A stretch of DNA of 64,000 nt from Streptomyces sp. TBY4. Its GTDB lineage: Bacteria; Actinomycetota; Actinomycetes; Streptomycetales; Streptomycetaceae. The DNA lies in assembly GCF_024213195.1 (NCBI RefSeq), contig NZ_JANAVF010000005.1, positions 248,001 through 312,000 on the forward strand, in the 5' to 3' direction. This document shows, one piece after another, positions 1 to 10,305 of the stretch; the first letter of the stretch is position 1; each line of letters opens with the position of its first letter. A model generated the notes under the pieces. The model searched no databases. It saw nothing but the letters and a program-made list of their open reading frames with translations, and was not told where the DNA came from. The position numbers were made by a program, and so were the translations under genes.

Positions 1-1764
1 GGCCCCGTGGGGCCGGCTGGGCTCGGCTTCCCGGCCGCGGCCGGTCCGGGCGCGGGGGATCCGGCCGCGCCGGTGGACCCGGCACCCGGGATGCCTGCGG
101 CCCCAGCCTCCCCGGCCCGGGGCGCGGCGGCACCGGCCGTTCCTGCCCCCGCAGCGGGGGATCCGGTCGCCCCGGCGACGGCTTCCGCCGGTCGGGCCGC
201 CCCCGCGGGCGGCTTCCCGGCCACGCGCGGGCGCCCGTCGCCCGACGAGGCGCTCGCGCCCCGGTACTCCGGCGGCTACGCCGGCGAGGCCGCGCCGGGT
301 GGGGGCAGCGTCTCCACCGCCGCCCCCACCCTGGTGTCGGGCCCCACCGGCTGGTCCGACCCCGGAAGCCCGTACCCCGCACCGCACCCGGCCGACCCCA
401 CCCCCTACGCCGCGAACGCCCAGGGCGCAGCCCCGTACGACGGCTACGGCACCCCGGGCCCCGACGCCCAGCCCGCCCCCTACGACCACCCCGCCGGGCA
501 GGGCCACTACCCCGGGGCCGGCGCCACGCCCCCCGGGCACGACCCCGCCCAGGGCGCCACCGCCCCGCAGGCCACCGGCCCGGAGGGCGAAGCCCCCTAC
601 GGCAACCCCGCCGGGCAGGGCCACACCCCCGAGGGCGAAGCCCCGTACCGCGACCCCGCCGGGCAGGGCCAGAGCCCCGGGGCCGAAGCCCCGTACGCCG
701 CCGGGGTGTCAGGGAACGGCTCCGGCCAGGGGGGCAGCGACCCCTACGGCAGCCCCGCCCCGCAGGGGTACACCCCCGGGCACGACGCCGCCTACCCCGT
801 GGCGGCCCCGCAGGGGGATCTCGGGGGGAAGGTCTGCGTGGCCTGTCGGGCCGGGCGGGTGGACACCGACGGGTACTGCGAGAACTGCGGGCACGCGCAG
901 CCGCGGGAGCGGGACCACCAGGAGGAGGAGCTGGGGAGCGTCGCCGCCGTCAGTGACCGCGGGCTGCGCCATCACCGCAACGAGGACTCCTTCGCCGTCG
1001 CGGCCACCGCGCTGCCCGACGGCTCCGCCGCCACCGTGGCCATCGTCTGCGACGGCGTCTCCTCCGCCAGCCGCCCCGACGAGGCCTCCGCGGCCGCCGC
1101 CGGAGCCGCCAACGAGGCGCTGCTCGACGCCCTGCCCCGCGGCGCCCACCCCCAGGAGGCCATGCACGGGGCGATCCTGGCCGCCGCCGCCGCGGTGAAC
1201 GCCCTCGCCCCGGAGGTGCCCGGCGCGCAGAACGCCCCCGCCTGCACCCTGGTCGGCGCCGTCGTCAGCCGCGGGCTGCTGACCATCGGCTGGGTCGGCG
1301 ACAGCCGCGCCTACTGGGTCCCCGACGACCGCGCCGCGCTCCCCCGCCGCCTCACCGAGGACGACTCCTGGGCCGCCCAGATGGTCGCGGCGGGTCTGAT
1401 GGGCGAGGCCGAGGCCTACGCCGACGTCCGCGCGCACGCCATCACCGGCTGGCTCGGGGCCGACGCCTACGACCTGGAACCGCACACGGCCACCTTCAAG
1501 CCCGACCACGACGGCGTGGTCGTGGTCTGCACGGACGGACTGTGGAACTACGCCGAGTCCGCGCGCGACATGGCGCAGGTCCTCCCGTACGACGCCGCCG
1601 TCCGGCCCCTGCACAGCGCGCAGGTCCTGGTGGGGCACGCCCTCGACGGCGGCGGGCACGACAACGTCACCGTGGCCGTCGTCCCCTTCACGGCGACACC
1701 ACCGACCAGCCAGGCAAACCCGGCAGGCCCGGCAAGCCCCGACGCCCCTCAGACCACGGACTGA
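1..1764 (+). CDS. PP2C-family Ser/Thr phosphatase, 5' end outside window
   Basis: Metal-dependent protein phosphatase of the PPM family, expected to dephosphorylate Ser/Thr phosphoproteins in the cytoplasm. The frame is open to base 1; a GTG at 7 is available, but the real start probably lies upstream. The first ~270 residues are Pro/Ala/Gly-rich low complexity with a 16-residue repeat (EAPY..PAGQG type) at 583-678. A four-cysteine zinc ribbon follows (CVAC...CENC, about residues 277-297). The C-terminal ~250 residues hold the PPM motifs: RNED, CDGVSS, GDSRAY, CTDGLW and HDNVTV, so all metal-binding aspartates look present. It lies 26 bases before a VWA gene and near an FHA gene, a grouping typical of Thr-phosphorylation signalling. 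Family call is firm; substrate unknown. Confidence 0.9.
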   Translation, partial: GPVGPAGLGFPAAAGPGAGDPAAPVDPAPGMPAAPASPARGAAAPAVPAPAAGDPVAPATASAGRAAPAGGFPATRGRPSPDEALAPRYSGGYAGEAAPGGGSVSTAAPTLVSGPTGWSDPGSPYPAPHPADPTPYAANAQGAAPYDGYGTPGPDAQPAPYDHPAGQGHYPGAGATPPGHDPAQGATAPQATGPEGEAPYGNPAGQGHTPEGEAPYRDPAGQGQSPGAEAPYAAGVSGNGSGQGGSDPYGSPAPQGYTPGHDAAYPVAAPQGDLGGKVCVACRAGRVDTDGYCENCGHAQPRERDHQEEELGSVAAVSDRGLRHHRNEDSFAVAATALPDGSAATVAIVCDGVSSASRPDEASAAAAGAANEALLDALPRGAHPQEAMHGAILAAAAAVNALAPEVPGAQNAPACTLVGAVVSRGLLTIGWVGDSRAYWVPDDRAALPRRLTEDDSWAAQMVAAGLMGEAEAYADVRAHAITGWLGADAYDLEPHTATFKPDHDGVVVVCTDGLWNYAESARDMAQVLPYDAAVRPLHSAQVLVGHALDGGGHDNVTVAVVPFTATPPTSQANPAGPASPDAPQTTD

Positions 1765-1790
1765 CCCCCCTCCCCGAGGAGTAGCGACCG

Positions 1791-3116
1791 ATGGCGAACT
1801 TCGCCAAGCCGAGCGCCCCGCGCTTCAGCGTGGAGGTGTACCAGAACGAGTTCCTCGCCGAGGGGGCCCGTGACGTCCACGCCATCGTCACGGTCACCTC
1901 CACCGGCGGGGCCACGGCCACCCGCACGGCCGTCACCCCCGGCGGCGCCGCCGTGGTGATCATGGTCGACTGCTCCGGCTCCATGGAGTACCCGCCCGAC
2001 AAGATGCGCGGCGCCCGCGAGGCGACCGCCGCCGCCGTCGACACCCTCCGCGACGGCACCGCCTTCGCCGTGATCGCCGGTACGCACGTGGCCAGGGAGG
2101 TCTTCCCCCGCAGGGGCCTCCTCGCCATCGCCGACGCGACCACCCGAGCCCAGGCCAAGGAGGCCCTGCGCGGCCTCTCCTCCGGCGGCGGCACCGCCAT
2201 CGGCACCTGGCTGCGCCTCGCCGACGGCCTGCTGCGCGGCTCCACCGCGGCGATCCGGCACGGGATCCTGCTCACCGACGGCCGCAACGAGCACGAGGAC
2301 CCGGCCGTGCTCCGCGCCACGCTCGACGCCTGCGCGGGCCGTTTCACCTGTGACGCCCGCGGCGTGGGGACCGACTGGGAGGTCAAGGAGGTCACCGGCA
2401 TCGCGAGCGCGCTGCTCGGCACGGCCGACATCGTGGCCGATCCGGCCCGGCTGACCGACGACTTCACGCACATGATGGAGAAGGTCATGGGCAAGGAAGT
2501 GGCGGACGTCTCACTGCGCCTGTGGACCCCGGTGGGCGCGGAGGTCCTCTACGTCAAGCAGGTCGCTCCCGCCGTGCAGGACCTGACCGGCCGCCGCACG
2601 GAGGCGTCCCCGCGCGCCGGGGACTATCCGACGGGTTCCTGGGGCGACGAGTCCCGCGAGTACCACGTGTGCGTACGGGTCCCGGGCGCCTCCGTCGGCC
2701 AGGAGATGCTCGCCGCCCGCGCCGCCCTCGTGATGCCCGGGGCCCCCGGCGAGGACCCCTCGGTGCTGGCCCAGGGCCTGGTCCGGGCCGTCTGGACGGA
2801 CGATCTCGCCGCGTCCACCGCCATCAACCCCCAGGTGGCCCACTACACCGGCCAGGCGGAGCTCGCGCAGGCCATCCAGCAGGGCCTGGAGGCGCGCAAA
2901 CTGGGGGACGTCGGCGGAGCCACGGCCAAGCTGGGCCGGGCCGTGCAGCTGGCGAGCGCCTCGGGCAACGCCGACACCGCCAAGCTGCTCGCGAAGGTGG
3001 TGGATGTCGTCGACGCGGCGGCGGGTACTGTGCGGCTGAAGGCAAGGGTCGCCGACGCGGACGAGATGACACTAGAAACGCGTTCCACTCAAACCGTTCG
3101 AGTGCGAAAATCTTGA
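1791..3116 (+). CDS. von Willebrand factor A (VWA) domain protein
   Basis: A 441-residue VWA protein. The MIDAS metal site is visible as D60-C-S62-G-S64 (motif DxSxS), with a later threonine/aspartate region (LTDGRNEH) that fits the rest of the site. The C-terminal third is helical and alanine-rich (about 340-420), resembling the tail of this actinobacterial VWA family. It has no signal peptide or membrane segment, so it is probably cytosolic. ATG 1791 follows a GAGGAG ribosome site 26 bases after the PP2C stop. With the phosphatase upstream and the FHA protein downstream it likely forms one operon, where VWA domains usually mediate protein-protein contacts. Partners are not evident. Confidence 0.88.
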   Translation: MANFAKPSAPRFSVEVYQNEFLAEGARDVHAIVTVTSTGGATATRTAVTPGGAAVVIMVDCSGSMEYPPDKMRGAREATAAAVDTLRDGTAFAVIAGTHVAREVFPRRGLLAIADATTRAQAKEALRGLSSGGGTAIGTWLRLADGLLRGSTAAIRHGILLTDGRNEHEDPAVLRATLDACAGRFTCDARGVGTDWEVKEVTGIASALLGTADIVADPARLTDDFTHMMEKVMGKEVADVSLRLWTPVGAEVLYVKQVAPAVQDLTGRRTEASPRAGDYPTGSWGDESREYHVCVRVPGASVGQEMLAARAALVMPGAPGEDPSVLAQGLVRAVWTDDLAASTAINPQVAHYTGQAELAQAIQQGLEARKLGDVGGATAKLGRAVQLASASGNADTAKLLAKVVDVVDAAAGTVRLKARVADADEMTLETRSTQTVRVRKS

Positions 3117-3206
3117 CGTAGAGCTTGACGCTCTGATCGTGACCTGATCAGACGCGAAGAAGAAGAACCTGCCTCGTTGACGCAGGAAGAAGGAGGAAGC
3201 GCCGCG

Positions 3207-4262
3207 ATGCCGACCTGCCCGAACGGGCACCAGTCCGCCTCCGACGACTGGTGCGAGGTCTGCGGCCACCGCATGGCTGCCCCTACGGGCACCCCCGGGG
3301 CGCCCTCCTACGGCTACGGCTACCCCCAGGCCGGCGAGCCGACCACACAGGCCGAGCTCTGCCCGCAGTGCCGGACCCCGCGCGAGGCCATGGCCCCGTT
3401 CTGCGAGGAGTGCCGGTACAACTTCCTGACCCGTACGGCGACCTCGTACGCACCGCCCTCCCACGAGATGCCCCCGCCGCCGGGCATGCCCGCGGCGGCC
3501 CCGCCGACGTACTCCCAGGACCACTTCGACTACCAGGGCTCGCGGCCCTCGCGGGTCAACCGCCCGGCCGAGCCGCTGCAGCGCGAGGACGACTGGATGC
3601 TGCCGCCTCCGGCGCGCCAGGACTTCCAGCAGCCCCCGTACCAGCAGCAGCCGCCGCCCCCGCAGCACCAGCAGCACCAGCAGCCGCAGCAGCCGCAGGC
3701 GCACCAGCCCCCTCCGCCGCCGCCGTACCAGCAGCAGCAGCCCTCCCGGACCGGGCAGTACCAGCCGCCGCAGCCGCCCCAGCACCAGCAGCAGCCCCAC
3801 CAGGCTCCGCAGGCCCACCCGCCGTACCAGCAGCAGCCCTACCAGCCCCAGGGCGGCGGGGCCTGGACCGCGACCATCGGTCCGGACCGCTCGTACTTCA
3901 TGGCGATGATGCAGCGCAGCGGCCCCGAGGCGGCCGGGCTCGACCTGCCCGCGTACTCCCCCGAGCAGCACCTCCCGCTCGCCGGCGGCCAGATCACCAT
4001 CGGCCGCCGCCGGGCCTCGACGGGCGAGTCCCCCGACATCGACCTGTCGGTGCCCCCGGAGGACCCGGGCGTCTCGCACCAGCACGCGGTGCTCGTCCAG
4101 CAGCCGGACGGCAGCTGGGCCGTGGTGGACCAGAACTCCACCAACGGCACCACGATCAACGGCGGCGAGGAATCGATCCAGCCCTACGTGCCGGTTCCGC
4201 TCGCCGACGGGGACCGCGTGCACGTCGGCGCCTGGACGACGATCACCGTCCGGCGCGGCTGA
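3207..4262 (+). CDS. Zinc-ribbon and FHA domain protein with Gln/Pro-rich linker
   Basis: About 351 residues. ATG 3207 is preferred over an upstream TTG at 3177 because AGGAGG (3191-3196) precedes it and the encoded protein then begins at the first zinc-ribbon cysteines. The N-terminus has two CxxC-type ribbons (CPNG/CEVC and CPQC/CEEC). A long Gln/Pro-rich disordered linker built from CAG codons runs roughly 3620-3850. The C-terminus is a forkhead-associated domain with the GR, SHQH and STNGT motifs needed for phosphothreonine binding. It probably reads phosphorylation set by kinases and reversed by the PP2C phosphatase upstream in the same operon. The FHA call is firm; ligand unknown. Confidence 0.9.
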   Translation: MPTCPNGHQSASDDWCEVCGHRMAAPTGTPGAPSYGYGYPQAGEPTTQAELCPQCRTPREAMAPFCEECRYNFLTRTATSYAPPSHEMPPPPGMPAAAPPTYSQDHFDYQGSRPSRVNRPAEPLQREDDWMLPPPARQDFQQPPYQQQPPPPQHQQHQQPQQPQAHQPPPPPPYQQQQPSRTGQYQPPQPPQHQQQPHQAPQAHPPYQQQPYQPQGGGAWTATIGPDRSYFMAMMQRSGPEAAGLDLPAYSPEQHLPLAGGQITIGRRRASTGESPDIDLSVPPEDPGVSHQHAVLVQQPDGSWAVVDQNSTNGTTINGGEESIQPYVPVPLADGDRVHVGAWTTITVRRG

Positions 4263-4275
4263 GGTTCCTCCCGTA

Positions 4276-4312
4276 CGAAGAAGGCCCCCGGGGTGACCGG
4301 GGGCCTTCTTCG
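4276..4312. terminator. Bidirectional terminator between convergent genes
   Basis: A perfect 16-bp inverted repeat (arms 4276-4291 and 4297-4312) with a 5-base loop, ending in a short T-rich run on either strand. It lies 13 bases after the FHA gene stop and 30 bases from the end of the convergent membrane-protein gene, so it can end both transcripts. Confidence 0.9.
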
Positions 4313-4342
4313 TGTGCGCTGCCGTCAGCCGGCCTCGGCGTC

Positions 4343-5230
4343 CTAGCCGCCGACCAGCGGGTCCCGCGCGTCCCGCCTGCGCCGCACGCTCACCACCACC
4401 GCGGTGACCAGCAGCAGGACCAGCAGGACGGCGAGCGCGAGCAGGGACAGGGTCCCGGGCGCGGCGCCGAAGTACAGGAACGGCAGTCCCGCGAGCAGGA
4501 CGGCCGGTGCGGTGCGCAGCCGGGCGAACGCCGGGCGTCCGGCCAGCAGCAGTCCGGCGGCCACCGGCACGACGAAGCGCAGCTGGGTGAACGGGTACGA
4601 CAGCGGAACCATCAGCAACGCACCCACCAGAACCAGCGTCCACGCCATCACGGCGGCCGCTCCGGCCCGCGTGCGGATCCGCGGGACCGGCCGCAGGTCC
4701 GGCGGGCACGCCACCGCCACCAGGGCCAGGACCACGGTCAGGCCCAGGAAGAGCACCGACATCCCGATGCCACTGCTGCCCATCCGGACCGCGAGGGCGG
4801 CGATCTCCACGACCACTCCCCCCAGCACGGTCCAACTGCCCGCCGACCAGCGGCCGGCCAGTGCGAGGAACACGCCGACCAGCATGACGACGTATCCCGC
4901 CACCAGCGCCACGAGAGTCGGGCCGACCTGGTTCGGCGCCCCGTCGAAGAGGGCGTGGCGCAGGGCGTAGCGCATCAATCCGACCCAGGCCGCCGCGCTC
5001 GCCCCGACGGCGACCAGGGCGAACGGCGCCAGCGCCGCCAGGAGTCGGCCGGGCCGTCCCGCGGAGCCCAGGCCGAGCCGCATGCGCAGGGCGTGTCCGG
5101 CCACGTCGGCGCCCTCCCGTACCCGGGCGGGCACCCCCGCCCCCCGCGTGGCCTCCCGGTACGCGTAGGCGATCTCGTCGCCGAACTCCCGCCGGTAGGC
5201 GGTGGGATACAGCCTCAGCAGTGTGGTCAC
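4343..5230 (-). CDS. Multi-pass membrane protein coupled to a PadR regulator
   Basis: About 295 residues starting at GTG 5230, whose bases overlap the PadR stop (GTGA, 5227-5230), so the two are translationally coupled. The first ~40 residues (LLRLYPTAYRREFGDE) resemble the permease-prefix region often found after PadR genes. About eight hydrophobic segments follow, and the C-terminus is a short basic tail. No transporter signature or ATPase motif is visible. Function unknown; coupling implies the PadR repressor controls it. Confidence 0.75.
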   Translation of the reverse strand: MTTLLRLYPTAYRREFGDEIAYAYREATRGAGVPARVREGADVAGHALRMRLGLGSAGRPGRLLAALAPFALVAVGASAAAWVGLMRYALRHALFDGAPNQVGPTLVALVAGYVVMLVGVFLALAGRWSAGSWTVLGGVVVEIAALAVRMGSSGIGMSVLFLGLTVVLALVAVACPPDLRPVPRIRTRAGAAAVMAWTLVLVGALLMVPLSYPFTQLRFVVPVAAGLLLAGRPAFARLRTAPAVLLAGLPFLYFGAAPGTLSLLALAVLLVLLLVTAVVVSVRRRRDARDPLVGG

Positions 5231-5628
5231 GAGCCCACCACCACGGCGCCGACGCGGAAGGAGGCGTGGAAGGACGCGCGGAAGGAGGCGCCGAGGGAGG
5301 CGCTCGCCCCGCCGAGCCCCAGCCGCCGGGTCGCCTCCTGCGCGGTGCGCGCGAGCCGGGCCGCCTCGGCGGCCAGGGTCTCCCGCCCGCGCGGGGCGAG
5401 CGCGTAGCTGCGCCGCCTGCGTCCGTCGACCACCTCTTCCTCGTGGACGGCGATGAGTTCTTGTTCCAGGAGCCGTTCCAGGGCCCCGTAGAGCGTTCCG
5501 GTGCGCATCTTCGTGCGGCCTTCGGAAATCTTCTCGACCTCCTGGGCGATCGCATAGCCGTGCCGCGGGGCATCGGCGATCGCCGTGAGGATCAGCAGGG
5601 TCGGCTCGCGTAGAGCTTGATCGTTCAC
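5227..5628 (-). CDS. PadR-family transcriptional repressor
   Basis: About 133 residues, start GTG 5628. The N-terminal winged helix is clear: LTAIADAPRHGYAIAQEVEKIS, then GTLYGALERL and the wing VDGRRRRSYALAPRG, as in PadR proteins. The short C-terminal helix would mediate dimerisation. The GTG sits about 7 bases after a -10 element, so the mRNA is probably leaderless. The promoter overlaps a palindrome (separate entry), implying autorepression. It is coupled to the membrane gene that follows. Confidence 0.88.
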   Translation of the reverse strand: MNDQALREPTLLILTAIADAPRHGYAIAQEVEKISEGRTKMRTGTLYGALERLLEQELIAVHEEEVVDGRRRRSYALAPRGRETLAAEAARLARTAQEATRRLGLGGASASLGASFRASFHASFRVGAVVVGS

Positions 5629-5634
5629 ACCCGC

Positions 5635-5676
5635 ACCATAGCTCGGTGGCCGACATATGTCGACAGCCGACCTATG
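5635..5676 (-). promoter_or_regulatory. padR promoter with overlapping palindromic operator
   Basis: Reading the minus strand, a -35 TCGACA (5658-5663), a 17-base spacer and a -10 TATGGT (5635-5640) precede the GTG at 5628. A perfect 12-bp palindrome CGACATATGTCG (5651-5662) overlaps the -35, and an imperfect repeat with 9-base arms (CATATGTCG, 5654-5662, and CGACCTATG, 5668-5676) nests with it. Such ATGT/ACAT-type dyads are typical PadR operators, so autoregulation is inferred. Confidence 0.7.
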
Positions 5677-5690
5677 ACCTCGGCCGACGG

Positions 5691-6674
5691 CTACGCCCCG
5701 GCCTCCCCGAGGGGCCACACGTACGGCCCCTGCGGGTCGTCGAGCCAGGACCACTGCCCCTCGGGGCCGACCGTCACCCCGAAGCGCTCGCGCGCCGGCC
5801 GGTCCTCGCGCCGCCACAGGTCCAGCGCCTCCCGCGGGTGCAGGGCGCCCGAGGTGAGCACCAGCATGAACTGGAAGCGCTCGTTCTCCACGAGCTCGTA
5901 CGGGAGCCCCTGCGGCGTCCCGTACGTGCCCGGCGGCGCGGCCGTGGCCCCGCGCAGCGGCACGAAGTAGGCCGAGGTGTGCAGGAAGCGGCCCTCGGCG
6001 AACCCGGCGTCCCGCACCGTGAGCGCGATCAGCCCGGTCGACAGCGGGGCCAGGATCCGGGCCCCGGGCCGGCACTGGCCCAGCCAGGCGGGCGGGATCA
6101 GCGGGATCGTGCAGGTCACCAGGATCCGGTCAAAGGGGGCGCGGGCGGGGCAGCCGCGCGCCCCGTCGCCGGTGACGACCGCCGGGTGGTAGCCGAGCCG
6201 GGCCAGGTGGGCGCGCGCGGACTCGGTGATCTCCTCGTCCAGGTCCACGGTGGTGACCAGCCCGTCGCCGAGGCGGTGGCACAGCAGGGCGGCGTTGTAG
6301 CCGGTGCCCGCGCCGATCTCGAGCACGTTGTCCCCGTCGCGCACGTCCAGGGCCTCCAGCATCTTCGCCATCAGCGAGGGCTGGCTGCTGGAGGAGACCA
6401 GTTCGCCGTCGCGCAGCCGGGTGGCGAGCGGGGCGTCGGTGTAGACCCCGCGCAGCCAGCGGGTCCGCTGCCGGGGGTCGGGGTCCTCGCCCCAGAGCCG
6501 CTCGTGGCCGGCGCCGCGGCCGGTGTAGTAGTACGGCACGAACACGTGCCGGGGCACGGCGGTGAAGGCCGCCCGCCAGCGCGGATCCTCCAGCGCCCCG
6601 GCGGCGGTCAGTTCCCGTACCTGGGCGGCGTGCGCGGTCTCCCGCACGTCGCGGACCTCGGCGTGTGCGCCCAT
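5691..6674 (-). CDS. PCMT-like SAM-dependent methyltransferase
   Basis: 327 residues related to protein-L-isoaspartate O-methyltransferase. The region SSSSQPSLMAKML matches the PCMT substrate/loop motif, and VLEIGAGTGYNAALL is the SAM-binding motif I, followed by an acidic VDLDEE motif II. The domain covers about residues 30-230. A ~100-residue C-terminal extension makes it longer than classical Pcm (~210 residues), which is usual for actinobacterial members. It may repair isoaspartyl residues or modify another acceptor; substrate uncertain. Confidence 0.85.
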   Translation of the reverse strand: MGAHAEVRDVRETAHAAQVRELTAAGALEDPRWRAAFTAVPRHVFVPYYYTGRGAGHERLWGEDPDPRQRTRWLRGVYTDAPLATRLRDGELVSSSSQPSLMAKMLEALDVRDGDNVLEIGAGTGYNAALLCHRLGDGLVTTVDLDEEITESARAHLARLGYHPAVVTGDGARGCPARAPFDRILVTCTIPLIPPAWLGQCRPGARILAPLSTGLIALTVRDAGFAEGRFLHTSAYFVPLRGATAAPPGTYGTPQGLPYELVENERFQFMLVLTSGALHPREALDLWRREDRPARERFGVTVGPEGQWSWLDDPQGPYVWPLGEAGA

Positions 6675-6730
6675 GTCTCCACTGTCCTGCGCGGAACGCC
6701 GGCGTGCGACCGCGCTCCGCTCCGGGAGGT

Positions 6731-6742
6731 GGTCCTAGGACC
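6731..6742. promoter_or_regulatory. 12-bp palindrome in divergent intergenic region
   Basis: GGTCCTAGGACC is a perfect palindrome in the 104-base gap between the methyltransferase and truncated haemoglobin genes. GGTCCT recurs just downstream (6745-6750). Possible operator; the regulator is not identifiable. Confidence 0.4.
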
Positions 6743-6778
6743 TGGGTCCTCCGTCCGGGCGTCTGAGACGATGGTCGG

Positions 6779-7183
6779 GTGAATGAGATTCCGCGGGGCA
6801 CGGTCCAGGAGCAGACCTTCTACGAACTGGTGGGCGGCGAGGACACCTTCCGCCGTCTGGTCCACCGCTTCTACCAGGGGGTCGCGGAGGACCCGCTGCT
6901 GCGTCCGATGTACCCGGAGGGGGACCTCGGTCCGGCCGAGGAGCGGTTCGCGCTGTTCCTGATGCAGTACTGGGGCGGCCCGAACACCTACAGCGAGAAC
7001 CGCGGCCACCCGCGCCTGCGCATGCGGCACGCGCCGTTCCAGGTGGACGCCGCCGCACACGACGCGTGGCTGGCCCACATGCGGGTGGCGGTGGACGAGC
7101 TGGCCCTCGCGCCCGAGCACGAAGCGCAGCTGTGGCGGTACCTGACGTACGCCGCCGCGTCGATGATCAACACCGCGGGCTGA
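6779..7183 (+). CDS. glbO: Group II truncated haemoglobin (trHbO)
   Basis: 134 residues, start GTG 6779. A 2-on-2 globin expected to bind haem and O2/NO, with proposed roles in oxygen handling and peroxide or NO detoxification. Visible family residues are Tyr B10 (about Y32 in HRFYQGVAEDPLL), Tyr CD1 (Y45 in PMYPEGDL), the proximal His F8 (H84 in RMRHAPF) and Trp G8 (W97 in DAWLAHM), which together define group II. Length matches mycobacterial GlbO (~128). It is monocistronic and ends in a hairpin. Confidence 0.93.
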   Translation: MNEIPRGTVQEQTFYELVGGEDTFRRLVHRFYQGVAEDPLLRPMYPEGDLGPAEERFALFLMQYWGGPNTYSENRGHPRLRMRHAPFQVDAAAHDAWLAHMRVAVDELALAPEHEAQLWRYLTYAAASMINTAG

Positions 7184-7184
7184 C

Positions 7185-7217
7185 CCGTACGGGATCCCGC
7201 GCGGGGGTCCCGTACGG
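7185..7217. terminator. Hairpin between convergent glbO and the hypothetical gene
   Basis: Perfect 10-bp arms (7185-7194 and 7208-7217) just after the glbO stop and 21 bases from the convergent gene end. There is no T tract, as is common for actinobacterial terminators. Confidence 0.7.
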
Positions 7218-7237
7218 TACGGGCTGCCGGGCTCCGG

Positions 7238-7957
7238 CTAGACCGGCCGGACGAGCAGGGTGCCGAGGCCGCCGGGGCGGCGCAGGGCCACGGACCCGTA
7301 CGGGGTGCGCAGCCGCAGCCAGCCGCCGGAGGCGAACAGAGCCACCGGCTCGGGGGCGCCCGGCGGGGTGGGGGCGGCGGGCACGGTGGACCGTACCGGC
7401 CGCAGGAAGCCCAGGGACTGCGCGGCGTGCACGGCGCGCAGCGGAAGTTCGGTGTCCCCCAGCGTGCGGGACCAGATCTCGCGGCCGATGCGGTCGCGCT
7501 CGGAGCGGGTCCGGTGCTGCGGGGGCAGGGCCTCGTCGCGGGCCCGGAACTCGGCGACGGCGGCCGCCAGGGCCTCGGCCATGGCTTCGGGACCGGGCAG
7601 CCCGGCCACCGGGGTCCAGCCGCCGCGGGGCGGCAGCAGGCCCGCCCAGGGCGGTCCGGTGACGGCCGCCGGGACGACGGCGCCGGCCCGCGCCCCCTCG
7701 CCCTCGTCCACGGACTCCAGCAGCTCCCCGGCCGAGACGGTCAGGTCGAGCGGAGCGGAGAGGGGCGCCGCGAGCCGCACCGTGCGGACGGCCAGGACGT
7801 CGAAGGACGGCGGCCGCCCGAAGACGGCGAGCGCACCGCCGCCGGCCTGCGCCTGCAGGCGGACGGCGGCGGCGCGGTCGTAGTGCACCAGCCGGCCCAG
7901 GAAGGCGGCGAGGTCCGCCGCCTCCCCGGAGTCGGCAAAGTGCAGCTGCTGGTTCAT
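7238..7957 (-). CDS. Hypothetical cytosolic protein
   Basis: 239 residues beginning MNQQLHFADSGEAADLAAFLGRL. I do not recognise a characterised domain. It has no signal peptide or membrane helix. The C-terminal ~40 residues look like a beta-rich module (GGWLRLRTPYGSVALRRPGG). Its start overlaps the stop of the upstream thioesterase by four bases (7954-7957, ATGA), so the two are translationally coupled. The coupling is the only functional clue. Confidence 0.75.
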   Translation of the reverse strand: MNQQLHFADSGEAADLAAFLGRLVHYDRAAAVRLQAQAGGGALAVFGRPPSFDVLAVRTVRLAAPLSAPLDLTVSAGELLESVDEGEGARAGAVVPAAVTGPPWAGLLPPRGGWTPVAGLPGPEAMAEALAAAVAEFRARDEALPPQHRTRSERDRIGREIWSRTLGDTELPLRAVHAAQSLGFLRPVRSTVPAAPTPPGAPEPVALFASGGWLRLRTPYGSVALRRPGGLGTLLVRPV

Positions 7958-8427
7958 GCCGCGATGCCCCCGGCGGGAGCACCGGTCTTCGGCTGCGCCT
8001 TCGGCTCGTCCAGGTACTCCTGGAGGAAGAGCCGCTCCTCGGCCGTGATGCGGCGGGGCCGCCCCTCGGCGAGGTTGTAGGGCACGACCACGGTCTCGGC
8101 GCGCACGTACACCGTCTCGGGCGCGTCCTCGGTCGCCTCGTCCTTGACCTCGTAGCGGATGGTCAGGGACGCGGCGCCTATCCGGGTCACCCAGGACTCG
8201 ATGAGCACCGGCTCGTGGCGGTGCACGAGGGGCAGCTTGTAGTCGATCTCGTGACGGGCCACGACGGAACCGCCCGTGAAGGACTCACTGCCCTCCCCCG
8301 GCGCGAGGCGGAACATGAAGTCGATCCGCGCCTCCTCCAGATAGCGGAGGAAGACGACGTTGTTGACGTGCCCGAAGGCATCCATGTCCGCCCAGCGGAG
8401 GGGGCATCGGTAGTGGTGTCTGGCCAT
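7954..8427 (-). CDS. Hotdog-fold acyl-CoA thioesterase (4HBT/YbgC type)
   Basis: 157 residues. The N-terminal block RWADMDAFGHVNNVVFLRYLEEAR is the 4-hydroxybenzoyl-CoA thioesterase/YbgC signature, including the Asp-x-x-x-His-x-Asn active-site region. Length is typical. It should hydrolyse an acyl-CoA thioester in the cytoplasm; substrate unknown. It lies 18 bases downstream of ettA on the same strand and overlaps the next gene by 4 bases. Confidence 0.88.
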   Translation of the reverse strand: MARHHYRCPLRWADMDAFGHVNNVVFLRYLEEARIDFMFRLAPGEGSESFTGGSVVARHEIDYKLPLVHRHEPVLIESWVTRIGAASLTIRYEVKDEATEDAPETVYVRAETVVVPYNLAEGRPRRITAEERLFLQEYLDEPKAQPKTGAPAGGIAA

Positions 8428-8445
8428 GGCCCGTGTCCTCGGCCC

Positions 8446-10110
<1,665 letters not shown>

Positions 10111-10305
10111 GAGAAACCGTCCGGCAGATCGATGGGTGGGCAGATACACCCCATCTTGCCTGACGTCCATCCCCGGGGGGAAACCCGTTCGGCCCCGAAG
10201 CCACCCGACCGGGGTCGGTGAAACCGCCCCGAGGCCTTGTGCCGCACGGCAGGATGCCACCGACGAGGGTGCGGCCGGGGGGCTGCGGCCGAGGTGGGGG
10301 GACGT

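Noticed and set aside
3620..3850. CAG-rich tract as a repeat element
   Set aside because: It is the coding sequence of a Gln/Pro-rich linker in the FHA protein, not a separate repeat.
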